Below, in pieces: positions 52,744 to 61,870 of a stretch of DNA of 64,000 nucleotides (position 1 is its first letter; the number at the start of each line of letters is the position of its first letter). The notes under the pieces were generated by a model, which saw only the letters and a list, made by a program, of their open reading frames with translations, had not been told where the DNA came from and did not search any database. This DNA is from Natribaculum luteum (lineage in GTDB: Archaea; Halobacteriota; Halobacteria; Halobacteriales; Natrialbaceae). Position numbers and translations under genes: made by a program. Where the stretch lies: NCBI RefSeq assembly GCF_023008545.1, contig NZ_CP095397.1, positions 3,399,199 to 3,463,198 of the forward strand, read 5' to 3'.

Positions 52744-53543
52744 TGGCCGTCGAGACGCCCCGACAGGAACGGGACGCCGACGGCGACGCGATCCTCCGAA
52801 CCGACGGACTCGTCAAACAGTTCGGCCAGTTCACGGCGACCGACCGGGTCGACCTCGAGGTCGAGCGCGGGGAGTTCCGGAGCATCATCGGCCCGAACGG
52901 CGCGGGGAAGACCACGCTGTTCAACCTCATCTCCGGTGCCCTCCCGGTCACCGACGGCTCGATCTACTTCGCCGGCGAAGAGATCACGGACCTCTCGCCG
53001 CCCGAGCGCGTCCGTCGCGGGATCGGCCGCTCGTTCCAGATCTCGAACGTCTTCGGCGGCCTCTCGGTCCGCGAAAACGTCCGGCTGGCGTCCCAGGCCG
53101 TCCACGACGACGAGTACACCTTCCTCGAGTCGCTGTTCAAACCGACCGAGCGCTACGAGACGATGAACGCCGACGCCGATCGAATCCTCGAACAGATCGG
53201 CCTGGCGGACGTCGCCGACGAGCAGGCGGAAGCGCTGGCGTACGGCGATCGCCGCCGCCTCGAGATCGGCGTCGTGCTCGCGACCGACCCCGACCTGGTG
53301 TTGTTCGACGAACCGACCGCGGGCATGAGCGTCGAGGAGACCCAGGCGACGATCGACCTGATCGAGGAGGTGCTCGTCGACCAGACGCTGTTGCTCATCG
53401 AACACGACATCGAACTCGTGATGAACCTCTCAGACCGCATTACCGTGTTGAACCGTGGCGAGATCCTCGCGGAAGGAACGCCCGAGGAAATCGCCGAGAA
53501 CCAGGACGTCCAGGACGCCTACCTCGGAGGGATGATCGAATGA
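52743..53543 (+). CDS. livG: Liv-type ABC transporter ATP-binding protein
   Basis: A 266-residue ATPase of the LivG family. Walker A GPNGAGKTT, signature-region YGDRRRLEIGVVLATDP and Walker B LVLFDEPTAGM are visible, followed by LLLIEHDIELVMNLSDRITVLNRG. The signature is degenerate (LAYGDRRRLEIG in place of LSGGQ), as is normal for LivG. Its stop overlaps the livF ATG by 3 bp. With LivF it powers the fused permease. Confidence 0.93.
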   Translation: MAVETPRQERDADGDAILRTDGLVKQFGQFTATDRVDLEVERGEFRSIIGPNGAGKTTLFNLISGALPVTDGSIYFAGEEITDLSPPERVRRGIGRSFQISNVFGGLSVRENVRLASQAVHDDEYTFLESLFKPTERYETMNADADRILEQIGLADVADEQAEALAYGDRRRLEIGVVLATDPDLVLFDEPTAGMSVEETQATIDLIEEVLVDQTLLLIEHDIELVMNLSDRITVLNRGEILAEGTPEEIAENQDVQDAYLGGMIE

Positions 53544-54259
53544 GCGATCCGCTGCTCTCGGTCGACGGCATCGACTCGGGATACGGCGAGACGAAGGTGC
53601 TTCGCGACCTGTCGCTGTCGGTCGATCGCGGCGACGTCGTCTCGCTGGTCGGTCGCAACGGGGCCGGGAAGACGACCACCCTGCGCAGCATCATGGGTAT
53701 CGTCACCCCGACGGCCGGCTCGGTCACCTACCGCGGCGAAGACGTCACGACGCTCCCAGCGACCGAGACGGTCAAACGCGGTATCTCGCTGGTACCCGAA
53801 GAGCGGCGGATCTTCCCCGAACTGACCGTCATGGAGAACCTCGAGATCGCCGACCACGGCGGCGGCACCGAGGCGGACTCGCTGTCGATCGCGGAGGCAC
53901 TCGAGATGTTCGAGAACCTCCGGGAACGGACCGACAACGCCGGTTCGTCGCTCTCGGGTGGCGAACAGCAGATGCTCGCGATCGCCCGCGCGCTCGTCGG
54001 CGGTGCCGACCTCGTCTTGCTCGACGAACCGACCGAGGGGCTCGCGCCCTATATCGTTCAGGATCTGATGGACATCGTCCGCGAACTCAACGAGCAGGGC
54101 ATCACCGTCTTGCTCGTCGAGCAGAACGTCCACGTCTGCCTCGAACTCGCGGATCGAAACTACGTGATCGACCAGGGAGAGATCGTCTACGAGGGCACGT
54201 CGGACGACCTCGCAGACAACGACGAGGTGCTCGACAGGTACCTCGGCGTCACCGTTTAG
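53540..54259 (+). CDS. livF: Liv-type ABC transporter ATP-binding protein
   Basis: A 239-residue ATPase with Walker A GRNGAGKTT, the signature LSGGEQQMLAIARALVGGADL and Walker B LVLLDEPTEGL; PEERRIFPELTVMENL and VLLVEQNVHVCLELAD are the LivF hallmarks. The stop at 54259 ends the operon; the next gene, 100 bp on, is convergent. Together the four genes make a complete high-affinity importer for branched-chain amino acids or related compounds. Confidence 0.93.
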   Translation: MSDPLLSVDGIDSGYGETKVLRDLSLSVDRGDVVSLVGRNGAGKTTTLRSIMGIVTPTAGSVTYRGEDVTTLPATETVKRGISLVPEERRIFPELTVMENLEIADHGGGTEADSLSIAEALEMFENLRERTDNAGSSLSGGEQQMLAIARALVGGADLVLLDEPTEGLAPYIVQDLMDIVRELNEQGITVLLVEQNVHVCLELADRNYVIDQGEIVYEGTSDDLADNDEVLDRYLGVTV

Positions 54260-54359
54260 TTTCGCCCGTCGGAACCGCCTCTTTTCACCACGTCGTCGAC
54301 TCGGATCGAACGTCCGTTCCGAAAATCGATCGTCTGTGAGTCGACCGCTTGCGGCGCGG

Positions 54360-55205
54360 TTACCGGCCTTTCCACTCCGGCTCGCGATCCTCGAAGAAGG
54401 CGTCGATCCCCTCGTCTTTGTCCTCGGTCGCAAACAGCTGTGCGAACAGTTCGGCCTCGTACTCGATGCCCTGCGCCAGGTCCATCCGCGAACTCGCCTT
54501 CACGGCCTCCTTGGCGAACTCGAGGGCGACCGGACTCTTCGCGGCCATCGACTCGGCGAGGCCGTAGACCTCGTCGTCGAGTTCCTCGTCGTCCTCGCAG
54601 ACGACGTCGACGAGGCCGATCTCGGACGCCTCGTGGGCGTCGATCAGTTCGCCCGAGAGGATCAGGCGCATGGCCTGTCCCTCGCCGACCAGCCGGGGGA
54701 GACGCTGGGTGCCGCCGCCGCCGGGCATGATCCCGAGGTTGATCTCGGGCTGGCCGATCTTCGCGCGCTCGTGGGCGATGCGTACGTCACAGGCCTGGGC
54801 GAGTTCGCAGCCGCCGCCGAGGGCGTGGCCGTTGAGTCGGCCGATGACGGGCTGGGGCAGGTCGTCGACGACCTCGTAGACGCGCGGCCGCTTCGAGATT
54901 TCGCGCTGCTCGAGTGCGCCGCGGTCGCGGAACTCGCCGACGTCCGCCCCGGCGACGAACGCCTTCGCCTCGTCCGCGCCCGTGAGGACGACGACGCGGA
55001 CGCCACTCTCCTCGATCGCCGCCGCGACGTCTTTCAGTTCGGCGCGGACCTGGGCGTTCAGGGCGTTTCGCGCGTCGGGTCGGTCGATCGTGACCGTCGC
55101 GACGCCCGAAACCTGGTCGCCGACGCTCGCGTGGACCGTCTCGCAGTCGTCGGCGACGGCCTCGATCTCGTCTGTGCCGTCGACGGGACCGTCGGACAGA
55201 CTCAT
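54360..55205 (-). CDS. Enoyl-CoA hydratase/isomerase
   Basis: A 281-residue crotonase-family protein. It has the oxyanion hole segments VAGADVGEF and NGHALGGGCELAQACDV, the catalytic glutamate in GQPEINLGIMPGGGGTQRLPR and the AHEASEIGLVDVV loop. A charged N-terminal extension of about 35 residues precedes the fold. It hydrates trans-2-enoyl-CoA in fatty or branched acyl breakdown. Its ATG overlaps the stop of the upstream 3-hydroxyacyl-CoA dehydrogenase gene, so the two act in series. Confidence 0.92.
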   Translation of the reverse strand: MSLSDGPVDGTDEIEAVADDCETVHASVGDQVSGVATVTIDRPDARNALNAQVRAELKDVAAAIEESGVRVVVLTGADEAKAFVAGADVGEFRDRGALEQREISKRPRVYEVVDDLPQPVIGRLNGHALGGGCELAQACDVRIAHERAKIGQPEINLGIMPGGGGTQRLPRLVGEGQAMRLILSGELIDAHEASEIGLVDVVCEDDEELDDEVYGLAESMAAKSPVALEFAKEAVKASSRMDLAQGIEYEAELFAQLFATEDKDEGIDAFFEDREPEWKGR

Positions 55206-56083
55206 TCGTCGACCTCCCCGCTGACGCCGACGATCTCGCCGTCTTCCCAGACGTAGAAGCCCTCGCCGGTCTTCTTGCCGAGTTTGCCCGCGCGGACCTT
55301 CCGCTTCAGGACCTGTGGCGGTTTGAACCGCTCGCCAAGTTCCTCACGCAGGTACTCGAGGATGTCGAGTCGGACGTCGAGTCCGACGACGTCGCCGAGT
55401 TCGATCGGCCCCATCGGGTGGTTGTAACCCAGTTCCATCGCGGCGTCGATGTCCCGCGGGTCGGCGACGCCTTCCTCGACCATCCGCATCGCCTCGACGC
55501 CGAGTGCGACGCCCAGCCGCGAGGAGGCAAAGCCGGGCGAGTCGGTCACTTCGACCGGCGTCTTGTCGATGCCCTCGACGTACTCGTGGGCGAACTCGAG
55601 GGTCTCCTCGTCGGTCTGCTCGGCGACGACGATCTCGACGAGCCCCATGATGTGAACGGGGTTGAAAAAGTGCAGGCCGATCACGCGACCGTCCTCGTCG
55701 GCGGCGCTCGCGATCTCCGTGATCGACAGCGAGGAGGTGTTGGTCGCGATGACCGCGTCGTCGTCGACGAGTTCCTCGACGTCTTCCATCGTCGACTTCT
55801 TGAGGTCGATGTCCTCGGGGACTGCCTCGACGACGAGGTCTGCCCCCTCGACCGCCTCCGCGAGGTCCGTCGTTCCCGAGAGGCGCTCGAGCGTCGCGTC
55901 GGCTTCCTCGCGAGTGACCTTGTCGCGCTCGACGCCGCCCTCGAGGTTCTGCTCGATCGACTCGAGTCCGTTCTCGACGTACTCCGTCTCGATGTCCCGT
56001 ACGATCACGTCGTGGCCGGCCATGGCGGTCACCTGTGCGATGCCGTGACCCATAGTACCGGCTCCGAGTACTGCAACGTGCAT
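55202..56083 (-). CDS. 3-hydroxyacyl-CoA dehydrogenase
   Basis: A 293-residue NAD-dependent dehydrogenase. The Rossmann motif VLGAGTMGHGIAQVTAMAGHDV is at the N-terminus; FFNPVHIMGLVEIV holds the catalytic histidine and ELGYNHPMGPIELGDVVGLDV the C-terminal dimer domain. It oxidises 3-hydroxyacyl-CoA to 3-oxoacyl-CoA, the step after the overlapping enoyl-CoA hydratase. It is the single-domain form, not the FadB fusion. Confidence 0.93.
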   Translation of the reverse strand: MHVAVLGAGTMGHGIAQVTAMAGHDVIVRDIETEYVENGLESIEQNLEGGVERDKVTREEADATLERLSGTTDLAEAVEGADLVVEAVPEDIDLKKSTMEDVEELVDDDAVIATNTSSLSITEIASAADEDGRVIGLHFFNPVHIMGLVEIVVAEQTDEETLEFAHEYVEGIDKTPVEVTDSPGFASSRLGVALGVEAMRMVEEGVADPRDIDAAMELGYNHPMGPIELGDVVGLDVRLDILEYLREELGERFKPPQVLKRKVRAGKLGKKTGEGFYVWEDGEIVGVSGEVDE

Positions 56084-56141
56084 ACACGACGAATCTCGTG
56101 GGGGAGTGAAAGCAGTTTCCGTTTTCGGGAAGCGGTACCGT

Positions 56142-56489
56142 TCAAAAGACGAGCGTGGGACCGAACTGGAGCGCCCAGAGGGCGACCATGCCGACGAGGA
56201 TCGTCACCAGGATGTCGCCGCGCCACCACGCCACCGCGGCGGCGACGATGCCGGCGGCCAGCCGCTCGTCTACGACCATCTCGGCGACGTCCGGGCTCGG
56301 CGTCACGAGCTGGGGTGCGACCAGCGCCGCCAGCACCGCCGCGGGCACGAACTTGAGAACGAGCGTGACGCGCGGTGGCACCTGGTTGATCCGGCCGAAC
56401 AGGTGGATAAACGAGAGCCGGATGAGGTAGGTCGCGACGGCGATGACGAGGATCACAGCCCAGATCTCGAGGACGGCGTACTCGCTCAT
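56142..56489 (-). CDS. azlD: AzlD-family branched-chain amino-acid exporter small subunit
   Basis: A 115-residue membrane protein with four hydrophobic helices; ATYLIRLSFIHLFGRINQVP and LKFVPAAVLAALVAPQLV are characteristic of AzlD. The ATG overlaps the azlC stop by 4 bp. It pairs with AzlC to export branched-chain amino acids. Placed next to beta-oxidation-type genes and downstream of a Liv importer, it may balance the pool of those amino acids (inference). Confidence 0.9.
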   Translation of the reverse strand: MSEYAVLEIWAVILVIAVATYLIRLSFIHLFGRINQVPPRVTLVLKFVPAAVLAALVAPQLVTPSPDVAEMVVDERLAAGIVAAAVAWWRGDILVTILVGMVALWALQFGPTLVF

Positions 56490-57184
56490 CGGGCCATCAC
56501 CTCCTCGGCGGTCACGCCGGCGACGATCCCGACGGCTGCCGCGATCAGCAGATCGAGACCCCGTGGCAGGCCGAACTCGGCGACGGCGTACGCTGCGGCG
56601 ATCGCGACGACGGCGCTCGCGAGCGCGGCGACGACCTGTGGGGCGTCCTCGATCGCCGGAACCAGGATCGCGAGGAAGACCAGCGGAATCGCGAACATGA
56701 GGTTCAGCGATTCCGGAATGCCGGCACCGAGGACGTAGCCGACGACCGTCGCGGCGACCCAGACGAGCCAGATGCTCACGCCGAGTCCGAGGTAGTACAG
56801 CCGCTTGTTCCGGCTCCGGGCTTCCTCGGCGTACTCGGCGATAGACATCGCGTAGACGTGGTCGGTGAGGAAGTACGCGAGAACGGCACGCGTGCGCTGT
56901 CCGTACTCGGTGAAGTGTGGCGCGATCGACGCCGAGTACATGAGCATCCGCAGGTTGACCACGATCCCGGTGACGATCACGATGGCGAGTCCCGCGTTCG
57001 CAGCGATCAACTCGACGGTGACCAGCTGTGCGGTGCCAGCGAAGATACCCGCGGACATCGCCACCGTCTGGATCGTCGACAGTCCTGCACCGTCCGCGGC
57101 GATCCCGAAGACGAGCGCGAACGGGACGAGCCCGAGCAAGATCCCGATGGAGTCGCGGGCACCCGCTTTGAAGTCTTCAGTCAT
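56486..57184 (-). CDS. azlC: AzlC-family branched-chain amino-acid exporter large subunit
   Basis: A 232-residue polytopic membrane protein (about seven helices) of the AzlC family: LGLVPFALVFGIAADGAGLS near the start, AGIFAGTAQLVTVELIA, and VVNLRMLMYSASIAPHF, then the TDHVYAMSIAEY segment. ATG 57184 is chosen; upstream is arginine-rich and not membrane-like. Co-transcribed with azlD. The gene is separated by a 359-bp region from a divergent thiolase. Confidence 0.9.
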   Translation of the reverse strand: MTEDFKAGARDSIGILLGLVPFALVFGIAADGAGLSTIQTVAMSAGIFAGTAQLVTVELIAANAGLAIVIVTGIVVNLRMLMYSASIAPHFTEYGQRTRAVLAYFLTDHVYAMSIAEYAEEARSRNKRLYYLGLGVSIWLVWVAATVVGYVLGAGIPESLNLMFAIPLVFLAILVPAIEDAPQVVAALASAVVAIAAAYAVAEFGLPRGLDLLIAAAVGIVAGVTAEEVMAR

Positions 57185-57543
57185 CGTTCGACGGAGAGTT
57201 TCCGGCAGTCGGCGGTACGGCACGCGTTCGAGAGCGGTACGACTGGTGGAATCGACGAGACCGACGGCCACGTCGATGCGGTATCTATCGCGGTCATGAT
57301 GGGGTCGAGACGAACTCCGACAGGCGGGCGTCGACATCCGCGCAGGGTTGCAGAGATCGTCGTTGGTGTGGCTCTCCCACTCGTGGGTGTTGCCTGCGTC
57401 AACCTCGCCACGTGCGATTCAAAACCATATCGAACTTTCATACGATAGTGAATCGGTACCGAGTACCGCGAGCGTGCCAGCAGCTCCAGCGTCACACGGT
57501 CAGAGCCGAAGGCTTAACCCCGAACCGTTCGACCTACTTCGTG
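57185..57543. other. 359-bp divergent intergenic region between azlC and the thiolase gene
   Basis: No protein gene is supported. The right end carries a TATA-like GGCTTAACC near 57509-57517, about 27-35 bp before the thiolase ATG. An AT-richer block lies at 57418-57450 (AAAACCATATCGAACTTTC), which may serve either direction. Nothing else stands out. Confidence 0.5.
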
Positions 57544-58680
57544 ATGACGCAAGCCGAGGCTGTAATCGTCGACGCAGTGCGAACCCCACAGGCGAAAAAG
57601 GACGGTGGACTCGCCGACACCTACCCCGAGGACCTCGTGATCACGGTACTCGAGGCGCTCGAGGAACGGACGGGCGTGCCGGCCGAGGAGTGGGACGACT
57701 TCCGACTTGGCTGTGCGAACCAGGAAGACGAACAGGGTCGGAACCTCGCCCGCCAGTCGCTGCTCGCGGGCGGGTTCCCCGAGACGGTACCCGGCGCGAC
57801 GACCACCCGACTCTGCGGGTCCTCGCTCACGACGCTGGTCGACGCCGCCCGCGCGATCGAGACGGGCGACGGCGACGTCTTCCCCGTCGCGGGCGTCGAA
57901 CACATGAGCCGGATTCCCTTCTCCGACTGGCTCCACCCCGGCATCGAGGAACGCTACGACCCCGACGCCCTCCCGATGGGTGTGACGGCCGAGCGCGTCG
58001 CCCGGAAGTACGACGTCGGCCGCGAGGAACAGGACGAGTTCGCGCTGCGCTCGCACGAACGCGCGATCGACGCCTGGGAGTCGGGCCGGTTCGACGACGA
58101 GGTCGTCCCCGTCGAAACAGAGGACGGCGTCGTCGACCGCGACGAAGGACCCCGGGAGGACACCGACCTCGAGACCCTCGCCTCCCTCCCCACCGTCTTC
58201 GCCGACGACGACGCGGCGACCGTCACGCCCGGGAACGCCTCGCCGCTGACCGACGGCGCGGCCGGCCTGCTCGTGACCAGCGCCGAGTACGCCGAAGAAC
58301 ACGACCTGGACGTACTCGCCCGCGTTCACTCCCGTGGCGTCGCCGGCGTCGACCCGCGCGTGATGGGGATCGGCCCCGTCCCGGCCACGCGAAACGCACT
58401 CGAGGGGACCGACCTCACCGTCGACGACCTCGACCTCGTCGAACTCAACGAGGCCTTCGCCTCCCAGAGTCTCTACTGCAAGCGTGAACTCGGCTTCGAC
58501 GACGAGAAACTGAACGTCAACGGCGGCGCGATCGCGCTCGGCCACCCGCTCGGCTGTTCCGGTGCGCGCATCGCGACGACGCTGCTGCACGAACTCGAGC
58601 GCCGCGACGGCCAGCACGGCCTGGCGACGATGTGCGTCGGGTTCGGGCAGGGCGTCGCGACGGTGTTCGAGCGGCCCTGA
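57544..58680 (+). CDS. Acetyl-CoA acetyltransferase (thiolase)
   Basis: A 378-residue thiolase. Active residues: C91 in TRLCGSSL, the NEAFASQ histidine-loop equivalent, [20 protein letters not shown] with the histidine, and the second cysteine in TMCVGFGQG. It cleaves 3-oxoacyl-CoA, closing the set formed with the nearby dehydrogenase and hydratase, or condenses acetyl-CoA. The ATG 57544 (a GTG one codon earlier is possible) is chosen. It converges with the small HTH gene; the stops abut. Confidence 0.93.
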   Translation: MTQAEAVIVDAVRTPQAKKDGGLADTYPEDLVITVLEALEERTGVPAEEWDDFRLGCANQEDEQGRNLARQSLLAGGFPETVPGATTTRLCGSSLTTLVDAARAIETGDGDVFPVAGVEHMSRIPFSDWLHPGIEERYDPDALPMGVTAERVARKYDVGREEQDEFALRSHERAIDAWESGRFDDEVVPVETEDGVVDRDEGPREDTDLETLASLPTVFADDDAATVTPGNASPLTDGAAGLLVTSAEYAEEHDLDVLARVHSRGVAGVDPRVMGIGPVPATRNALEGTDLTVDDLDLVELNEAFASQSLYCKRELGFDDEKLNVNGGAIALGHPLGCSGARIATTLLHELERRDGQHGLATMCVGFGQGVATVFERP

Positions 58681-58977
58681 TCAGGGCGACTCGTTTTCTG
58701 CTGTTTCGATCCATTCATCGCACGATTCGACCCCCAGCACCTCGTCGAGAAACGTTGCTGTCGAACTGTGGACGAACGCGTGCCTGACGGCCTCGAGATC
58801 GTCGACCGTCCAGCCGGATTCTCCGTCCCGGACGAGGTCGAGATCGCAGAGCCGTTCGAGAACCGACCGAACCGAGTTCTCGGTCGCGTCGATCCGGCGG
58901 GCTATTTCGCTGGGTTCGAACGTCTCGTCCCGACGCTCGAGGAGGAACCGAAGCACGCGTTCGGCGTTCGTCGCCAT
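58681..58977 (-). CDS. Small winged-HTH DNA-binding protein
   Basis: A 98-residue MarR-like winged-helix protein: [20 protein letters not shown], the recognition stretch [28 protein letters not shown] and the wing GESGWTVDD, then a helix [17 protein letters not shown]. No ligand domain is present. It lies between the convergent thiolase and the degenerate HMG-CoA-synthase-like gene and could regulate these acyl-CoA genes (inference from position only). Confidence 0.78.
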   Translation of the reverse strand: MATNAERVLRFLLERRDETFEPSEIARRIDATENSVRSVLERLCDLDLVRDGESGWTVDDLEAVRHAFVHSSTATFLDEVLGVESCDEWIETAENESP

Positions 58978-59150
58978 CGTTCACACGACGATACGTCACG
59001 ATCCTGTATAGAGCCTCGGCCGCTCGCAGAGGAGAAGACGGAGGGCGCGAAGAACGGGACGCCTGTCCCGTGATGAGCGCCCGGACATACCCGATCTATT
59101 CGTCGATACTGGCGGGCGAAAATCCGCCTGGATTTTCGTTCGACAGTACG

Positions 59151-60569
59151 TTACTCCTCGAGGGGCCGCATCTTGAACCCGTAGCGGGTCACGCCCTCCT
59201 GGGTGTAGATCTGGCGGATCGTCGCCGCGACGCGGTCGCCGACCTCGACGGTCTCGTCGCCGACGGTCAGGACCTGTGCCGGCGTCGAGACGGTGTCGTC
59301 CGCACCGTCGGGGCCGTCGAGGGCGACCACGGCGCTGACGTACGCACCCTCGCGGGCCTGCTGTTCGACGAACTCCGGCGGGGCACCGCCCTGGCCGATG
59401 ACGGTCGCCGCCTCGACAGTTCCGGTCCCGGGCAGTTCGACCTCGTCGTGCTCCTCGAGCGCACCACAGTCCGTGCAGGCACCCTCGGGTGGGAACGCGA
59501 ACTTTCCACACTCCCGACAGCGACCGGCGACGAGCCGGTGGCGCTGGGGAAGGGTGCGTTTCCAGCTCGGGACGCTGACGTACGCGCCGCCACCGTCGGG
59601 TTCGCCGGGGGTGACGTCGCCGCGCATCCGGAGGTACTCGCCGTAGGTGAGCGTCTCCGCATCCTCGAGGCGGGTCTCGACGCCGACCCCGTCGCCGTCG
59701 ACGGCCAACGCCGTCGCGCCGCCGCCGGAGCCGTAGCCGATCAGGACGAGGTCGGTGTGGCCGTCCTCGAGCGCGTTCGCGAGGCCGAGGAGCGTGCTGG
59801 CCGCGCCGGTGTCGCCGAGGTCGTGGACGGTCGTCCCGCGCTGGAGCGTCTCGCCGTCGACGCCCAGCGCACCCGTCACGCGGTAGGGGAGTTTGCCGTT
59901 CGGCGACTGGAGGCAGACGGCGTCGGCGGTAGCGAGGTCGGTCTCGAGGTCGTCGACAGCAGCCGCGACGGTGTCGGTGAACGCCCGCCGATCGTAGCCG
60001 GTGACGCCGAGGCCGGTCGTCTCCTCGGAGCCACGCGGACGGAACCGGGTGCCGGGGAACGCCTCGACTCGTTCGGCGTGCTCCGTCACGGACCCGGAGC
60101 CGTCTGGCGTGAGCACGAGCGCGGCAGCGCCCGCGCCGCCAGCGTGTTCGATCTCGTCGTCCGGCGCGCCCCGCGGCGCGTCGGTCGCGACGACCAGGGA
60201 GGTGCCGTCGCGCTCGAGGCCGGCCGCCAGCGCGTCGACGCCGGCGCGGGTACTCCCCGTGAACTGGCGGGTCTCGAGGGCCTCGGGGAGGCCGAGCGTG
60301 CTGACCAGTCGCGGGGCCATCGCCTCCTCCTCGTTGGGCGGGGTCGTCGTCCCGACGAGCAGGGCAGTGACGTCCGCCGGATCGACCTCACCCGCCGATA
60401 GGGCGCGTGAGGCGGCTTCGTAGGCCATTGTCAGCGTGTCCTCGTCGCCCGCGGGCACGGCGGTTTCGGAGACGCCCGCGCCGTGGAACTGCCCCCAGGC
60501 CTCCTCGACGGCCTCGGCGGTGAGTCGGTAGCGGGGCGCGTACGCGCCGACGCTCTCGATGCCGGTCAT
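59151..60569 (-). CDS. HMG-CoA-synthase-like/DUF35 fusion lacking catalytic residues
   Basis: A 472-residue fusion. Residues 1-340 follow the archaeal 3-hydroxy-3-methylglutaryl-CoA synthase fold (GIESVGAYAPRYRL start, QFTGSTRAGVDALAAG, PDDEIEHAGGAGAAAL). The position of the catalytic cysteine is a threonine (T107 by alignment in my head) and the catalytic histidine of the FHQPN loop is replaced (CLQSPNGK). Residues 345-472 are a DUF35 rubredoxin-like zinc ribbon (Cys 351, 354, 365, 368) plus an OB-fold. It overlaps the thiolase gene by 4 bp and probably supports or channels thiolase products. Confidence 0.85.
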   Translation of the reverse strand: MTGIESVGAYAPRYRLTAEAVEEAWGQFHGAGVSETAVPAGDEDTLTMAYEAASRALSAGEVDPADVTALLVGTTTPPNEEEAMAPRLVSTLGLPEALETRQFTGSTRAGVDALAAGLERDGTSLVVATDAPRGAPDDEIEHAGGAGAAALVLTPDGSGSVTEHAERVEAFPGTRFRPRGSEETTGLGVTGYDRRAFTDTVAAAVDDLETDLATADAVCLQSPNGKLPYRVTGALGVDGETLQRGTTVHDLGDTGAASTLLGLANALEDGHTDLVLIGYGSGGGATALAVDGDGVGVETRLEDAETLTYGEYLRMRGDVTPGEPDGGGAYVSVPSWKRTLPQRHRLVAGRCRECGKFAFPPEGACTDCGALEEHDEVELPGTGTVEAATVIGQGGAPPEFVEQQAREGAYVSAVVALDGPDGADDTVSTPAQVLTVGDETVEVGDRVAATIRQIYTQEGVTRYGFKMRPLEE

Positions 60570-61741
60570 CGTGCCACCTCCTCGTTCTCGAAGACGTGGA
60601 CGACTGACGCACCGCCGCTCCCGCCCACGTTGTGGGTGAGACCGTACCTGGGATCGTCGAGCTGGCGCTCGCCTGCCCGGCCGGTGAGCTGGTCGAAGGC
60701 CTCGACGACCTGGCCCGTGCCGGTCGCACCGATCGGGTGGCCCTTCGACTTCAGCCCGCCGGAGGTGTTGACCGGCAGGTCGCCGTCGGGGTCGGTGACG
60801 CCCTCGCGCAACAGGCGGGGCGCTTCGCCGGGTTCACAGAAGCCCAGATCCTCGTAGGCGACCAGTTCTGCGATGGCGAAGCAGTCGTGGACTTCCGCGA
60901 AGTCGATGTCCTCGGGCGCCACGTCGGCCCGATCGTAGGCCGTCTCGGCCGCGACCTGGGAGGCCGAGATGCCGGTGTAGCTGTCCCGTTCGGCCAGCCC
61001 GACGCGCTCGCTGGCCGCGCCGACGCCCGCGACGCGGATGCGCTCGTCGGTGTACTCGTCGACGACGTCCTCGCTCGCCAGTAAGGCGACAGCCGCACCG
61101 TCGGAGGTCGGACAGCAGTGATAGAGGTTCAACGGATCGGCGACCGCGGGTGCGGAGGTCGCGTCCTCGAGCGAGCACTCGAAGCCGAGGTGGGCCTTCG
61201 GGTTTTTCGCGCCGTTCGCGTGGTTCTTGACGGCCACGCGCGAGAGATCTTCGTTCGTCGCGCCGTATTTCTCCATGTAGGCGCTGGCCATCTGGGCGTA
61301 GACGCCCGAGAACGTGGTTCCGGTCAGCCGTTCCCACTCCGTCTCGCCGGAGACGCCGAGCCAGTACTTCGTGACGTCGCCGCTCATGTCGGTCATCACC
61401 TCGTAGCCGCCGACGAGGACGACGTCGGCCAGCCCGCTCTTGATCGCCTGGACGCCCTGGCGGACGGCGAAGCCGCCGGCCGCACAGGCGTTCTCGACCC
61501 TCGAGCAGGGAGTGTTGTGCAGCCCGACGTGTTCGGTCACCGCCGGGCCGGAGAGGCCGAGCTGGCGTCCCCCGACGCCGAGGCTGCCGACTACTGCCTC
61601 GTCGATCTCGTCCGTGTCGATTCCGTCGTCGACGCTGTCACGGGCGGACTCGTACGCCTCGGCGAACAGATCCCGGTAGCTCCGGTCCGGGAACGCGCCG
61701 AAGGCGGTCTGTCCCGCTCCGATGACGTAGACATCCCGCAT
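60566..61741 (-). CDS. SCP2-type thiolase-domain protein (acetyl-CoA acetyltransferase-like)
   Basis: A 391-residue thiolase of the SCP-x/archaeal type. The nucleophilic cysteine is C86 in VENACAAGG; the second active-site set is EVHDCFAIAELVAYEDLG and GGLKSKGHPIGATGTGQ with the histidine, and the C-terminal GGSGGASVVHVFE. In archaea such thiolases form complexes with DUF35 and HMG-CoA-synthase-type partners, which matches the overlapping downstream gene. It probably handles a 3-oxoacyl-CoA. Confidence 0.92.
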   Translation of the reverse strand: MRDVYVIGAGQTAFGAFPDRSYRDLFAEAYESARDSVDDGIDTDEIDEAVVGSLGVGGRQLGLSGPAVTEHVGLHNTPCSRVENACAAGGFAVRQGVQAIKSGLADVVLVGGYEVMTDMSGDVTKYWLGVSGETEWERLTGTTFSGVYAQMASAYMEKYGATNEDLSRVAVKNHANGAKNPKAHLGFECSLEDATSAPAVADPLNLYHCCPTSDGAAVALLASEDVVDEYTDERIRVAGVGAASERVGLAERDSYTGISASQVAAETAYDRADVAPEDIDFAEVHDCFAIAELVAYEDLGFCEPGEAPRLLREGVTDPDGDLPVNTSGGLKSKGHPIGATGTGQVVEAFDQLTGRAGERQLDDPRYGLTHNVGGSGGASVVHVFENEEVAR

Positions 61742-61834
61742 ATCCGCCCGTTGTCCCGGGCAGAAATATAGCTTCGGGACGCGGATCGTTACCGTCGGTT
61801 ACCTGTCTGGAAAGCGTGGCTTTCCGTACCACAT

Positions 61835-61843
61835 AATTTTTAA
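61835..61843 (+). promoter_or_regulatory. TATA element of the phenylacetate-CoA-ligase-like gene
   Basis: AATTTTTAA lies about 28-36 bp before the ATG at 61871. A strong Shine-Dalgarno-like GGAGGTGA (61861-61868) immediately precedes the start, so leader and ribosome site overlap closely. Confidence 0.6.
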
Positions 61844-61870
61844 CAGGTGACTATAGAGTGGGAGGTGAGG

